DNA of 64,000 bases from Saturnia japonica. Its lineage: Eukaryota; Arthropoda; Insecta; Lepidoptera; Saturniidae. Under the pieces are notes generated by a model that was not told where the DNA came from, made no database searches, and worked only from the letters and a program-made list of their open reading frames with translations. Below, piece after piece: positions 34,463 to 45,807 of the stretch (position 1 is the first letter of the stretch; the number at the start of each line of letters is the position of its first letter). Location of the stretch: NCBI GenBank assembly GCA_033032175.1, contig CM065331.1:7564370-7628369 (forward strand), read 5' to 3'. The position numbers were made by a program, and so were the translations under genes.

Positions 34463-36605
34463 CACATTGGACTGAAATCGGAGCCTCCCTTTCATAGGAT
34501 TTTAGAAAAATTAAATATGTTATTTCATAGTTTTAGGTATACAGTTTTGTCAAAACAGTCATATCATTGTATAATTTAGCAATTTCAAGCTTTATTTTTA
34601 CCTTCTACACCATATAATATGGACTTGTAAATTTCAAATGTATGAAAATGGATTTTCTTTTCGTCATAACTATTTTGTGTTTTGAGTTGCAAAGCTGAAA
34701 CTTATACGTATCGTTATCGAGGTGGTAACGAACCTGGACATGGAGCCCAGGCGTCCCCGTTCAAAAGATATGAATTAATTGTTGAAAGGGGAATTGCTGC
34801 ATTGCACAGACTTCATATGACCATGATAGATGGTAAGATAACTTCATATCTTTCAGATATCTCAACAGCAGCATGTGATATTTGTAAAGTGAAGCCGAAA
34901 GATATGAATGCCATCGACTTGATATCGCGAAGAACTCATTCTGAGGATATTTTTAAGTATGGCCTATCTTCCCTCCACGCCTGGATTAAATGTATGGAAT
35001 GCGTATTGCATATTGCGTATCGCCTAGATTTCAAAAAATGACAAGCCAAAGGAGACGATTTAAAGCAACTAGTAGATAACAAGAAAAATACTATTCAAGA
35101 AAAGTTTCGTGATGAAATGGGACTGCTTGAAACAAGATACGGGAACGACCAATGATGGGAACACCGCAAGAAGGTTTTTTGCAAATCCTCAAGTAACTGC
35201 ACAGATCACTGATGTTGATGAAGAACTCATCAGGAGATTTGCGGTGATTCTTCAGGTAGTCTCATGTGGAAAGGTTGTTGATGTGGAAAACTTCCGGCAA
35301 TTTGTTCTAAAACAGCTCATAAATATGTCGTGTTATATCAGTGGTATTATATGCCTTCTAGCGTGCATAAATTACTCATGCATGGTGCAGACATAATTGA
35401 GCATAATAACTTTATCTCAATTGGCGAACTTTCTGAAGCACACAATAAAGATTTTAAAAATTTTAGAGTATTCCACTCGAGAAAAATTAGTACAATTGCA
35501 ACAAATGAGGATATTATCTATAGTTTGTTAATAACTTCTCACCCATACCTATCCAGCATCAGACCTAAGATAATTCAACTTAGCCATAAACCGCTATCAG
35601 ATGAAGCTAAATTGTTATTGGTAAATTCTACATCAGATAAAGAAAATATAGAGTTTGTAGATGTAATAAATTTGTGTGACTTGAGTAATGTATGACTGTA
35701 ATTGAGTAGGTATTATCGGAACTATATGTATATCATAATTTATAATATCATAATTTTGTTATAAAATATTTTTATATATTTGGAATTTACATTTACATCA
35801 TCTATTTAGAGATACTGTTGAAATCGATAAGTTAAAATGAATATAAGATCTCATGTTATTTACACTGCTTTCATTTAGAATCCTAATCTAGCCCCAGAAA
35901 TAACTGTTTAATCTTTTATGACAAACATCAATATCAACGAAACAAATAAACTAATTACCCTAATTAGCAAAATCAAGACATTTTGGTACAAATGTGGAAC
36001 AAAAACAATCAAGAATAGTAGCAGGTAATGATAATTGGTGATAATTTAAGTTTATAGTGCAAATTTATAGGTAATTTACAACTTTTAATAAAGAAAAATA
36101 GGTATATTGAAATTTTAAAACGAATTCTGAATCATATTTTTGAAAGATAATGAAAACGAAGCGGTAGGGTAAATCAGGGGTAACTTTATTAATCGATACC
36201 TGTAGCATTCAGGTCGAAAATAAACCTACAGATTGATGATTTCACCTCAATACAATGTCATCAAAGTATGAAATTTTCATCAACAAATATCTGTTGAACG
36301 GGGACGCCCGGGGTCAAGGTGAAAGGTCCTAAGGGTTCTTTGCCACCCCAGTAACGATATGTATAAGTTTCAGCTTTACAACTCAAAACACAAAAAAGTT
36401 ATGACGAAAAGAAAATCCATTTTCATACATTTGAAATTTACAAGTCCATATTATATGTTGTAGAAGTTAAAAATAGAGCTACAAATTGCTAAATTATACA
36501 ATGATATGACTGTTTTGACAAAACTGTATACTTAAAACTATGAAATAACATATTTAATTTTTCTAAAATCCTATGAAAGGGAGGCTCCGATTTCAGTCCA
36601 ATGTG
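34463..36605 (+). mobile_element. Transib element, copy 2
   Basis: Starts CACATTGGACTGAAATCGGA and ends with its inverse. It is flanked on both sides by CGCCG, a perfect 5-base GC-rich target duplication (34458-34462 and 36606-36610). It is collinear with the first copy, including the same inactivating stop and frameshift, so both come from one insertion that was later duplicated along with its surroundings. Confidence 0.9.
34799..35695 (+). pseudogene. Transib (RAG1-like) transposase remnant, copy 2
   Basis: Same remnant as 29806-30761. Shared breaks are the TGA after RLDFKK and the frameshift before NDGNTARRFF. Private changes: a 12-base loss inside the SEEASEARNK motif (here LSEAHNKDFKNFR), a frame change before YQWYYMPSSVHK, and a 29-base loss near the start (text around QPTDVNDTNVK in copy 1). 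The region after GELSEAHNK stays open through RKISTIATNEDI to the natural stop. It is inactive. The split between shared and private mutations orders the events: element decay first, then duplication. Confidence 0.88.
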
Positions 36606-37891
36606 CGCCGCCTCAATGGGGCGACGCGGGACCGCGTATAGCATTCTTACCGCGTCGCCCTGGCGGCCGGCCCGGCAATTCCGGAATCCGGCTAAAAGGA
36701 GACAGCTCGGTACACCCTAGCTGCCTCCTACGTCCACCCAACCGCGCAGTATCTTCCGCAACACCGCACTCATGGGACGCGGTGGTGGGCTCCCTGCGGG
36801 CTATTCTGTGCAGGTACCATCCGAAACAGCACCTACACGAGCCTGAACGTCAGGGAGCCCTGCTCCCTATTAATCCACTGTTCAAGGACCGGGCGGACGG
36901 CGTCCATGGTATAACAACCATAGCGCTCGCCCGCCAGGTGCCGTCCCCATCGCCGCAGCACCTCCACTCTAGCTTCCCGCCTCCGCTGTTCGACCTCGTG
37001 GGAGCCGGAGACTCCCCTATTTGTTTTCTCGACGCCGAATCACAGATCAAACCTAGCCTAATATATTATACCACCACAACGGAAAAATGATAATATATCA
37101 CTCAAGACACGAATCGGTACAAAATGTTAAAGTGGGTCATATTTTACGTAAACAACACAATAATCGTTCAAAAAGTAACAAAAACATGTATAGAAAAATA
37201 AGAAATGGAGCCGATTGACAATATACCTGCGACATTTATAAGAAATTAATTATGTTAGGTCTATATAAATATATTTAACAAGTGTTTATAAACAAAATGA
37301 CGTAATACCACTGTATATTTCAAATGAATGTATATTTTACTGCTGGCAACTAATTCGCAATGTCTTAAACAAACCACTGCAAAATTTCCTCAAAAATGTA
37401 TCCAATACTTACTTATAATGTGATTTAATTTTGTTAGTGAAGAGAAGAAATTTTGTGTACGCCCATAAGAAATGTAACATATTTAGTGTAAGAAAATTTT
37501 ACTGACTTTTTACATTATCGTTGATGGCTAATTTCCTGATATCGTACTTCCGTTACATGATTTTACAATTTTTCCCTCTAAAAGATGCGTTAAAAGAATT
37601 GTAACCTTAAAAAAGATCTTCGATAACGACTTATGTACATATGAAAGATTTTCGCTAATTCCTTCCGGCGTAGCACACTCAAGCCGTAAAGATGTCGGCA
37701 GTAACTTATGGGTGTGTTATAACCACTCCTTCAGACGTTCTTTTTGCAGGCCCCTCACTTTAAGTAATTTTTAATGGAATATGTACGAAATTATTTCTCC
37801 AAGTACATTGTATAGGCTAATTAACTATTATTACTCGATAATTTGTAAAGCTTACTTACCTCTGATAAGTTTTCTTTTTAACTTCATTATA

Positions 37892-39194
37892 CAAGGTGTC
37901 CAGAAAGGGTATCGGGTATTTGTAAGTTCAATGAAACAAAAATTATTTGTATGCAATAAAAAAGTTTATTGTTTATTATTAGCATATGAATTGGAGAATT
38001 ATTTGGAAAAGATGATGTTATCCAAATAATGACCGTTACGTTGCTGGCACTCTTCTAAACGGAAACGAAGATTGGCGATAACACGTTGACACCTAGCTAT
38101 CGATATTGCTGCCATTTCTGACCTGATGTTTTGCTTTAACTGGGTTAGATTCGTCGGATTATTTTGATAAACCTTACTTTTAAGGTATCCCCATGCAAAA
38201 TAGTCAAGCGGGCTAAGGTCGGGGCTTTTGGGAGGCCAGTTGATGTTACCCCTTCGCGAAATGACTTTATTAGGGAATAATTCGTTAACAACTTCCATTG
38301 AGTCATTTGAGGTATGGCAAGTGGCCCCATCTTGCTGGAACCACGTTCTTGAGTTGAAACCTGCAAACTCCTCCAACTCTGGGACCAAAAAATTTCGCAA
38401 CATATCGCAATAACGGTCACTATTCACATTAATTGCTCGGCCTCGTTGATCTTCATGAAAATAAGGACCAATTATGCCTTTAGCAGACATAGTGGCCCAA
38501 ACAACGACCTTTGGGCTATGCAGGGGTCGTTCATGCTTTCGTCTCGGATTCTCCACTGCCCAGTACCGACAATTCTGCTTATTAACATGACCATTCAGGT
38601 GAAAATTTGCTTCGTCACTGAACAGTATGTTGTTAAAGTTGTTAAATCGCTGCAGCATTTCGTTCGCAAAATTCAGTCGATTAGCATAGTCCGTATCCTT
38701 CAATTCTTGAACTAATTGACTTTTATAGGCTTTTAGATGTAAGTCTTTCTTTAAAATCGAATGTAAAGACGATTTTTTGATGTTCAACGCTTGGCTTCGC
38801 TTTCGGATGGATAAAGACGGATTTTGACGAACCGACGCCTCAACTTCTTCAATTGTTTCTTCATCGCGAACTGAACGAGGACGACCAGAGTTTTGAATTT
38901 TAACTGTCGCACCTGTATTCTCGAACATCCTGATCCATTTCCTAATGCTATCGTCACTTGGCGCGTGGCGTGTACGATATTCCGCACGATAGAGACGTTG
39001 AGAAGTCACTATTGAATCACCATTACGATAATACGCTCGTACGCAAAATGCGCGATGCGTCCCCGAGTACTGTTCCATCGTGACTAAAACTCCACAAAAT
39101 GGCGGACGCCACGAACTCCTCCCCGCACCCTTTAGACGCCCCGTTTCGAATATGGCGCGAAAACAAATACCCGATACCCTTTCTGGACACCTTG
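37892..39194 (-). mobile_element. Intact DD41D Tc1/mariner element (rosa-like)
   Basis: Perfect 31-base inverted repeats (start CAAGGTGTCCAGAAAGGGTA) at 37892-37922 and 39164-39194, flanked by TA on each side (37890-37891 and 39195-39196). Total length is 1303 bases with one uninterrupted transposase gene on the minus strand. Length, short inverted repeats and TA duplication are standard for Tc1/mariner. Perfect ends plus an intact gene suggest recent insertion and possible activity. Confidence 0.93.
37999..39078 (-). CDS. Tc1/mariner transposase, DD41D type
   Basis: 359-residue cut-and-paste transposase. The start chosen is the ATG giving MEQYSGTHRAFCVRAYY; the frame is open 44 codons further upstream, but that part runs through the inverted repeat and is unlikely to be translated. 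Residues ~1-60 form the first helix-turn-helix (SDDSIRKWIRMFENTGAT). Next come a GRPRSVRD hinge and a second helix-turn-helix (~80-115, SIRKRSQALNIKKSSLHSIL). The catalytic core has ILFSDEANFHLNGHVN (first Asp), WFQQDGATCHTS (second Asp) and WPPKSPDLSPLDYFAWGYL (third Asp). Counting gives 41 residues between the second and third Asp, hence DD41D, the class founded by the Ceratitis rosa element. Length is normal for the superfamily and all three acids are present. Its neighbours are duplicated, dead elements. Confidence 0.92.
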   Translation of the reverse strand: MEQYSGTHRAFCVRAYYRNGDSIVTSQRLYRAEYRTRHAPSDDSIRKWIRMFENTGATVKIQNSGRPRSVRDEETIEEVEASVRQNPSLSIRKRSQALNIKKSSLHSILKKDLHLKAYKSQLVQELKDTDYANRLNFANEMLQRFNNFNNILFSDEANFHLNGHVNKQNCRYWAVENPRRKHERPLHSPKVVVWATMSAKGIIGPYFHEDQRGRAINVNSDRYCDMLRNFLVPELEEFAGFNSRTWFQQDGATCHTSNDSMEVVNELFPNKVISRRGNINWPPKSPDLSPLDYFAWGYLKSKVYQNNPTNLTQLKQNIRSEMAAISIARCQRVIANLRFRLEECQQRNGHYLDNIIFSK

Positions 39195-39196
39195 TA

Positions 39197-40010
39197 TATA
39201 CAATGAACATGAATTTTTAACGTATCCAAAAACAACCATCTCGCTGGAAAGAGGACGAAGAGATACTTGGCTTTAAAAAAATTAGCACTTTACAGCTTTA
39301 TATTTCGCAAATGGATTCCTAGATCGAAAAATGGTTTTCACACACCCGCATAGACGAGAAAAAAAAATCATTCCCACTTTACGCGTAGAGGAGGTACCCT
39401 AAACATTTTTTTTTTTCATATTTTATTGTACCACTTTGTTGACGGTTTAATATATATATGATGGAAATCTTTAAAGGTTCCTTGTTAACGTCGGAATCCT
39501 AAAAAAAAATATCCGTGTTACCATTTAGTATTATTATTATCTGTATTAATTTATTAACGCATTTTTTTTTTTTGATCGAAGAAAATATATTCAATAGGTA
39601 TATGTTCTTTACTTAGGGCGTCAGTTTCTATAATAACTTTTCTCGTAACTGAAGCTTCGCTGGATTTTAATCATCATACTGTATTGTAAAACCAAGTTCC
39701 TCCGCCGCGTGTGTCTGTCTGTCTGAATGCGATAAACTGAAAAACAACCGAACGAATTTTCATACGGTTTTCATCAATGCACGGATTGATTCACATTAAG
39801 GTGTATAAATTCATTACGGTTTTGTGTAATTTGTCTAAAATATGACGATGAACCTGAAGTTGAAGACGAAGAAAAAATCATGCCGACTGGGAGCTTTACC
39901 GGCGTGCGCCGCGTAAACTACGACAAAAAAAATGTAGTCATATTATACGCTCTCATTCCCTTGCGAAGCCAGGCAGGGTTGCTAGTTAAATCATATAGTA
40001 CAGAAAGTGT
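39197..40010. other. Upstream region of gene 2, with Helitron-like end
   Basis: About 39660-39990 resembles a Helitron: GTCTGTCTGTCTGAATGCGA, AACGAATTTTCATACGGTTT, and an ending GCCAGGCAGGGTTGCTAGTT (CTAG before T). The same text precedes gene 3 at about 49930-50180, so this element was present before the gene pair duplicated. No gene in the remainder. Confidence 0.5.
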
Positions 40011-40510
40011 GATACCGACAATACTAACACTATGACAAGCTTCATTTCAAATAGTCACTACACACTACGATATAAGTTGTCGTATTCCAGGAGCTATCTG
40101 TATGTAGGTAGCGCGGTACCTAGTTGAAACGCCATCGGAAACCAATCATTAATCATCAATTAATTAATCCTGCATTATGGTTTCCTTTGTTACAAACCCT
40201 TATTATATGGCGCAAATAGAAAAAGATATAAATAGTAGTTGTAAGGTAAGGTTTGTTACTTCTCGAATAATCTGTCAAGTTTGAAAAGTATTTTTTTTTT
40301 CTACAGTATTGTCTTTCAAACTATATCCGAGTAAATGAAACAGTTTACAATATACTAACAATAGTGGCTTATAAATAGTGTCAAATATTACAGGCGACAC
40401 CGAAACCTAAAATATGTATAGAAAGCTGAATAAAACTTAATATAATATTGTCCTCTAAAAACATGCAGCAATGAAATATCGCGCCGCGTCGCATCGGTAG
40501 GTCGAAAACC

Positions 40511-40663
40511 ACGCGCTTCCTGCATTCTTCCCGCCTTCGGGCGCTTTACGTTTACTTTTTTTATCTTAAAACAAGACTACGTACGGTCCAGCCAGTTTGC
40601 TCCATATACAATGTAAATGAGTAGCGTATAAATACAGAATGTGGGCTGATGACAACATTCAGT
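40511..40663 (+). promoter_or_regulatory. Promoter of cuticular gene 2
   Basis: TATA box TATAAATA at 40627-40634 and initiator TTCAGT with A at 40661. The upstream block CGCGCTTCCTGC, CTTCCCGCC, TTTACTTTTTTT (40512-40562) matches gene 1's upstream block. The initiator surroundings (TTCAGTAGCC) also match gene 1 (ATCAGTAGCC). Confidence 0.82.
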
Positions 40664-40690
40664 AGCCATCAGGGTCTTCAAGACAGCAAG

Positions 40691-43515
40691 ATGAGAGTTC
40701 TGGTCAGTTCGCCTTTGTATTAAATAAAATATGCAGTGGTTTTATTAAAAAGTGAATAATTTTCGTGTAAATTACTTAACAATATTGTGTTTTTTTTTTT
40801 TTCAATTTAACTATTAAAAGTCAATGAAATATTTTAAAGTATCTCTGCATCTAAATAAAAATATATCTAAAAAATATTTCTACACGACGACGAAACTTAT
40901 CTATTTACTAATAAAAATTATATTTGTTTTATCAAAAAGGGATCCAGGTACAAATCTACAAAAATAACATGGTTAATAACGGTTATATCACAAATAGTTT
41001 TTCAAGTGACAAAAGTTTTGCTACATATCAAGTTCCCAATAATTACGTTTGCTTATCAAGGACGTCGTAATTATTAGTTTTAAATAACATATTTTATATT
41101 CAATGTAAAATACTTGATACCTTTAAAAAATTACATAGATTAATAAATACGCCTCCACTTTTTTAAATAATCTTAACTAGAACGAATATACCTTTTGCTC
41201 ATATAATTTTTTTAGGGATTACAAGCAGAATATTTTAATTATTGTTTTTATTAGTATTTTTCCTATATACAAACCTACTTATATCACAAGTCAAAATACT
41301 ACGCAAGTACTTAACTAAAATGAGTTGAAATTGAAATAAACATTAATCAACCTTACAGATCGTTTGCACTGCTATTTTGGCTTACGCCAAAGCCGCACCA
41401 TCCCACCTGTTGCCTCTATCTCCACTGGCAGTTCGCACCTTCGCTTACCCAGGCGCCATATCCACCGTCTCTTCCGGAGATGTCCAGGCCGCTGCGATTG
41501 ACGCACATGTCAAATACGCTGACCTGGCCCAAGCAGCCGTTGACAAAGCGAGAGAGATCTCCGAACAGACCGTTGAAGATTTAAATGTTAAAGCCTACAC
41601 TAACATTGCTGCGAACCAGGAAAAAGTTAATGAAGCTTTTTGGGCGACGGAGGACAAAAAATGGCAGACTTTAGATGCTATCAAAACTGCTGAAGCACAG
41701 TTAGACGGCGCTCTCGCAAGTAGCGCTCCTGTTTTGGCAAAAGGTGCTGCTGTAGGTCCTTATGTCGCTGCTGTTGCACCTTACTCCGCCGTTGCATCTT
41801 ACTCCGCCCTGCCTACTATCTCTTCCGGAGATATCCAAGCTGCTGCGATTGACGCGCAAGTCAAATACGCTGACCTAGCACAAGCATCCGTCGACAAAGC
41901 GAGACAGATATCAGAAAATGTTCAAGCACAGTGGGATAGCGCTCTCGCTAGTAATGCAGGATCTTTGGTCAAAAGTGCTGTTGCGGGTCCTTACGTAGCT
42001 AACGTTGCACCTTACTCCGCCGTGCCCACTGTCTCTTCTGGAGACATCCAAGCTGCTGCGATCGACGCGCAAGTCAAATATGCTGACCAAGCACAGGCAT
42101 CCATCGACAAAGCAAGACTATTATCTGAAAATGCTCAAGCACAGTGGGATAGCGCTCTCGCGAGTAACGCAGCATCTTTGGTCAAAAGTGCTGTTGGAGG
42201 TCCTTACGTAGCTAACGTTTCACCTTACTCCGCCGTGCCCACTGTCTCTTCTGGAGACATCCAAGCTGCTGCGATCGACGCGCAAGTCAAATATGCTGAC
42301 CAAGCACAGGCATCCATCGACAAAGCAAGACTATTATCTGAAAATGCTCAAGCTCAGTGGGATAGCGCTCTCGCGAGTAACGCAGCATCTTTGGTCAAAA
42401 GTGCTGTTGGAGGTCCTTACGTAGCTAATGTTGCACCGTACTCCGCCGTGCCCACTGTCTCTTCCGGAGACATCCAAGCTGCTGCGATCGACGCGCAAGT
42501 CAAATATGCTGACCAAGCACAGGCATCCATCGACAAAGCAAGACTATTATCTGAAAATGCTCAAGCACAGTGGGATAGCGCTCTCGCGAGTAACGCAGCA
42601 TCTTTGGTCAAAAGTGCTGTTGGAGGTCCTTACGTAACTAATGTTGCACCCTACTCCGCTCTACCCACTGTCTCTTCCGGAGACATCCAAGCTGCTGCGA
42701 TTGACGCGCAAGTCAAATATGCTGACCAAGCACAGGCATCCATCGACAAAGCGAGACAATTAAGTGAAAATGCTCAAATACAGTTGAACGGCGCTCTCGC
42801 AAGTGGCGCTTCTGTTTGGGCCAAAGGTGCCTCTGTAGGTCCTTATGTTGCTGGTGTTGCACCTTACTCAGCAGTTGCAACTTACTCCGCCATACCTACT
42901 GTCTCTTCGGGAGATATTCAAGCTGCTGAGATCGACGCACGTGTCAAATATGCTGACCTCGCACAGGCAGCCGTTGACAAAGCTAGACAGATATCTGATA
43001 ATGCTCAAACACAGTTGGAAGGCAGTCTCGCGAGTAATGCAGTATCCTTGGTCAAAAGTGTGGGTCCTTACGTAGCTAACGTTGCACCGTATTCCGCTAT
43101 TGCATCTTACTCCGCCGTAGCTCCTATCACTCCAGTAGGTTACACAGGATTCGTTTCTCCCGTCGTCAAGAGTTTTTCGACACAATTTCAATCACAGGCA
43201 TCTAAAGCCGAAGCCGACTATAAAGCCGCCGAAGCTAGTGTTAAAGCTGCCGAAGCCAGCGTGAAATCAATCGAATCAAAGAAAGCTGAAATTGAACAAT
43301 CCGTAAAAACCGCTGTAGCCTCACTCGAATCTGCTAAATCTGAGGCTGGAAAGGCGTTCGCCACTTTTCACACGTCACCATTCGTAGCACGTACCGTTGG
43401 TCTGACAAGCGGATACTTGACACCAAATGTTTACTCGTCTGCAGCCTTCGGGCAGCCTATAGCGCAACCCATTGCCCCCGTGATCGGCCAAACCTACCTG
43501 AAGACTTTGTGTTAA
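40691..43515 (+). CDS. Repeat-rich cuticular protein, seven modules (gene 2)
   Basis: Two exons, 40691-40702 (ATGAGAGTTCTG) and 41359-43515, joined in phase 0 across a 656-base GT...AG intron; 722 residues. The signal peptide is MRVLIVCTAILAYAKAAP. The mature protein has seven tandem modules of about 71 residues, each starting near SSGDIQAAAIDAQVKYAD, with a helical KAR..SENAQ part and ending in GPYVANVAPYSAVP. The first module is longer and contains WQTLDAIKTAEAQLDG, the piece also found in gene 1; later modules lack it. Modules 3-5 are nearly identical at DNA level with a 213-base period. The C-terminus is an Ala/Lys/Glu-rich predicted coiled coil (AEADYKAAEASVKAAEASVK), then a Tyr/Pro/Ile-rich tail ending TYLKTLC. 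Its role is inferred from composition, signal peptide and kinship with gene 1: a secreted structural cuticle protein. The signal peptide comes only from joining exon 1. Confidence 0.9.
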
Positions 43516-43564
43516 TTCTTTGAACCGAGATAAAATTAATGTCAACGTTTATTTTTGTACTCTA

Positions 43565-43570
43565 AATAAA
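43565..43570 (+). terminator. Polyadenylation signal of gene 2
   Basis: AATAAA 50 bases after the stop, in a 3' flank conserved with gene 3. Confidence 0.7.
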
Positions 43571-44499
43571 TGGATAATTCCTAATTATTGATTAACTTTA
43601 TATACTATTTAAGTTATAACTTACTACTTATTAACTATATTTAGCCTTCTGGAATGCTCTGTAACCTAATAAATTACACAGTACATGACAGATACATCCT
43701 ACTACTGTTGAATATTCCATTCCTCCCATTCGAATGTTCAAAAGTTTGTTAAACTTCATAAAACTTATTCAGGCCTTTCACCACGATTATTATGGTGCTC
43801 GTCAAAGTAGGTATATCTAATATTATCAACTTTAAACTTGGAACAAAACTATTGTTCTAAGTTTAAAATAATTACATTCCATATACATATTAATTTAAAA
43901 CAAAGCATAGGAATACACATAGAACAACATAGAGATATAACTGCTTTACAGTATGGCTATTTTAGAGAATAATACATTATATTTTTTATAATTAAGGAAA
44001 AAATAATTACGCAACATTTACGAGAAAGATCAAAAAAATCAAGGGACGTGTAACTCCAATTCTACCTTTGACAATTAACAAAAAACCAAAAAAACTAAAT
44101 AAATTACATGAATTTTTTATTTTTGTACTCTATTTGCTCAAGTTTATACAGTTTTATACTTTTTAATATTTTATACTTTGTTTTAAACAAGTTTGCTCTA
44201 GTCATGTAAAAAGAAAACATTGTTTTATGACCTGGTTTGAAGAAAAAACGGTATTTAGCTTTAAGAAAATATTTAGTAGTTACGACTAATGACCATTATT
44301 TTCATTGTAGCGTAATTTTAAAAATACAGCACGAAAAAGTGTGACAAACTAATTATGAGTGCATTAAAAAGTAAATTTACCCAAAATGCTCTTTAAGCTC
44401 TTTGTAGCGTGAAAAGGTAATATTATGGGTTTATCTGGTACTTAGAGGTAATTTGTAGTTTGAAGAAAGATACAGAGTTGTTTTAATCTCTATGTTATA

Positions 44500-45807
44500 C
44501 ATGGTGTCCCAGAAATCAACGTCAAGCCGAAACGGGGTGACAGGATTGATTGTAACCATCATGAGAAAAAAAAATCTAACCCATGCAGTTTGGAAATTAT
44601 GGGCATTTAAGAAAAACCTAGAAATTTGGTCAAACAGTAACCATTTTTCGGTTATTGTGGTTAATTTTTGTTATTTTTGTTCATTTAAACTTTGGAACCG
44701 TAACCCTAAATAACATTTCAAGAACCACAGTCAAAAATAATGACACAACTGCCCCAAGTTTTCTAGAATTAAGACTGTTAAACTATGAATTTAAAATTTT
44801 CAAAATTTGCCGACTTTGAAAGGCCCTCCTTTAAAAAAATCTACTAAAGTGCCTTGACAAGTGCCATTAAAAGTTCGTGCATTTAATCAGGATTGTAAAA
44901 TGGTAGAATACTTGTTAGTTTCATACTAAAAAAACTAGTAAAAAAATAAAAACCTCGAGTAACCCGATTTTTGCTAACCCATTTTACTCAGTTCAAATGT
45001 TTTTTATTCGTTTATGTCTACCATGCCTACGCGCTTACACTAGACAAAAATATGCGATCATGCACCTCATTTATGGGGAATGCAGATGAAACGCAAGTGC
45101 CGCCGCTAGACTTTATCGTGAAAGATATCCAAATTTAGAGCGCTATCCGGATCACCGCGTGTTTGTTAATGTGCACCGTTCACTCACGGAGGGCGGCCAT
45201 TTCCCGAATCAAATACGGGCTGAAGGTAGAGCTCGCTTTCATTACGAGGAAGAAGTGTTGCAAGAGGTCGCAGATGACCCAAGTATTCCCGTTCGTGAAA
45301 TTGAAGAAAGAACGAGAATACCCAAAAGCACATCACATCGTATTTTACAAAGAGTCGAAATGCATCCGTTTCACGTACAACGAGTTCAAAGTCTTCTTCC
45401 TCGAGATTATCCTAAAAGGGTTTCATCTTGTACAACAATGCTACAGAGACATAATGAAAATCCCCAATTCATCCAAAAAATTCTCTGGTCAGATGAATCT
45501 ACATTTAAAAAAGATGGTTACATAAACTTACACAATTTTCATGAGTGGCATGTGGCGAATCCACGTTTAATGCGAGAAGACATATCCCAGTATCGCTTTA
45601 AAATAAACCTGTGGACCGGAATTTTAAACGGCAAAATTTACACAATAACCGAAAAATGGTTACAGTTTGACCAAATTTCTAGGTTTTTCTTAAATGCCCA
45701 TAATTTCCAAACTGCATGGGATAGATTTTTTTTCTGATTTTTCTCATGATGGTTACAATCAATCCTGTCAACCCGTTTCGGCTTGACGTTGAGTTCTGGG
45801 ACATCTG
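44500..45807 (+). mobile_element. Deleted Tc1/mariner element A with long inverted repeats
   Basis: Ends CATGGTGTCCCAGAA and, inverted, CAGATGTCCCAGAA, continuing inward as ~160-base inverted repeats (TCAACGTCAAGCCGAAACGG), flanked by TA on both sides (44498-44499, 45808-45809). The transposase frame runs into the right inverted repeat directly after GILNGKI, so the part with the second and third catalytic Asp has been lost. In the paralogous region downstream of gene 3 (about 55945) the surrounding sequence continues without an element. Confidence 0.88.
45060..45641 (+). pseudogene. Truncated transposase of element A
   Basis: Reads MHLIYGECR, TGA, NASAAARLYRERYPNLERYP, then the helix-turn-helix stretch IREIEERTRIPKSTSHRIL-like text (VREIEERTRIPKSTSHRILQ) and ILWSDESTFKKDGYINLHNF with the first catalytic Asp. 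It ends at LWTGILNGKI at the junction with the inverted repeat. The N-terminus resembles the DUF4817-type helix-turn-helix of insect DD41D-like transposases. One in-frame TGA and loss of the C-terminal catalytic half make it inactive. The frame stays open into the inverted repeat, but those ~30 codons are not transposase. Confidence 0.85.

Larger units (their letters stand above)
34257..37227. mobile_element. Unclassified element with 24-bp inverted ends (copy 2)
   Basis: Duplicate of 29245-32290, with perfect inverted 24-base ends at 34257-34280 and 37204-37227 and a Transib nested at the same position. The GC-rich block is at 36606-37087. Confidence 0.55.
33340..37910 (+). repeat. Segmental duplication, copy 2
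   Basis: Direct repeat of 28331-32974. Its right end runs on into the complete DD41D mariner at 37892, whereas copy 1 ends 19 bases into the same inverted repeat. Confidence 0.95.

Noticed and set aside
42005..43191. Several 60-107 codon frames, both strands, inside gene 2 (and the same in gene 3)
   Set aside because: They are shadow frames repeated with the 213-bp module period.
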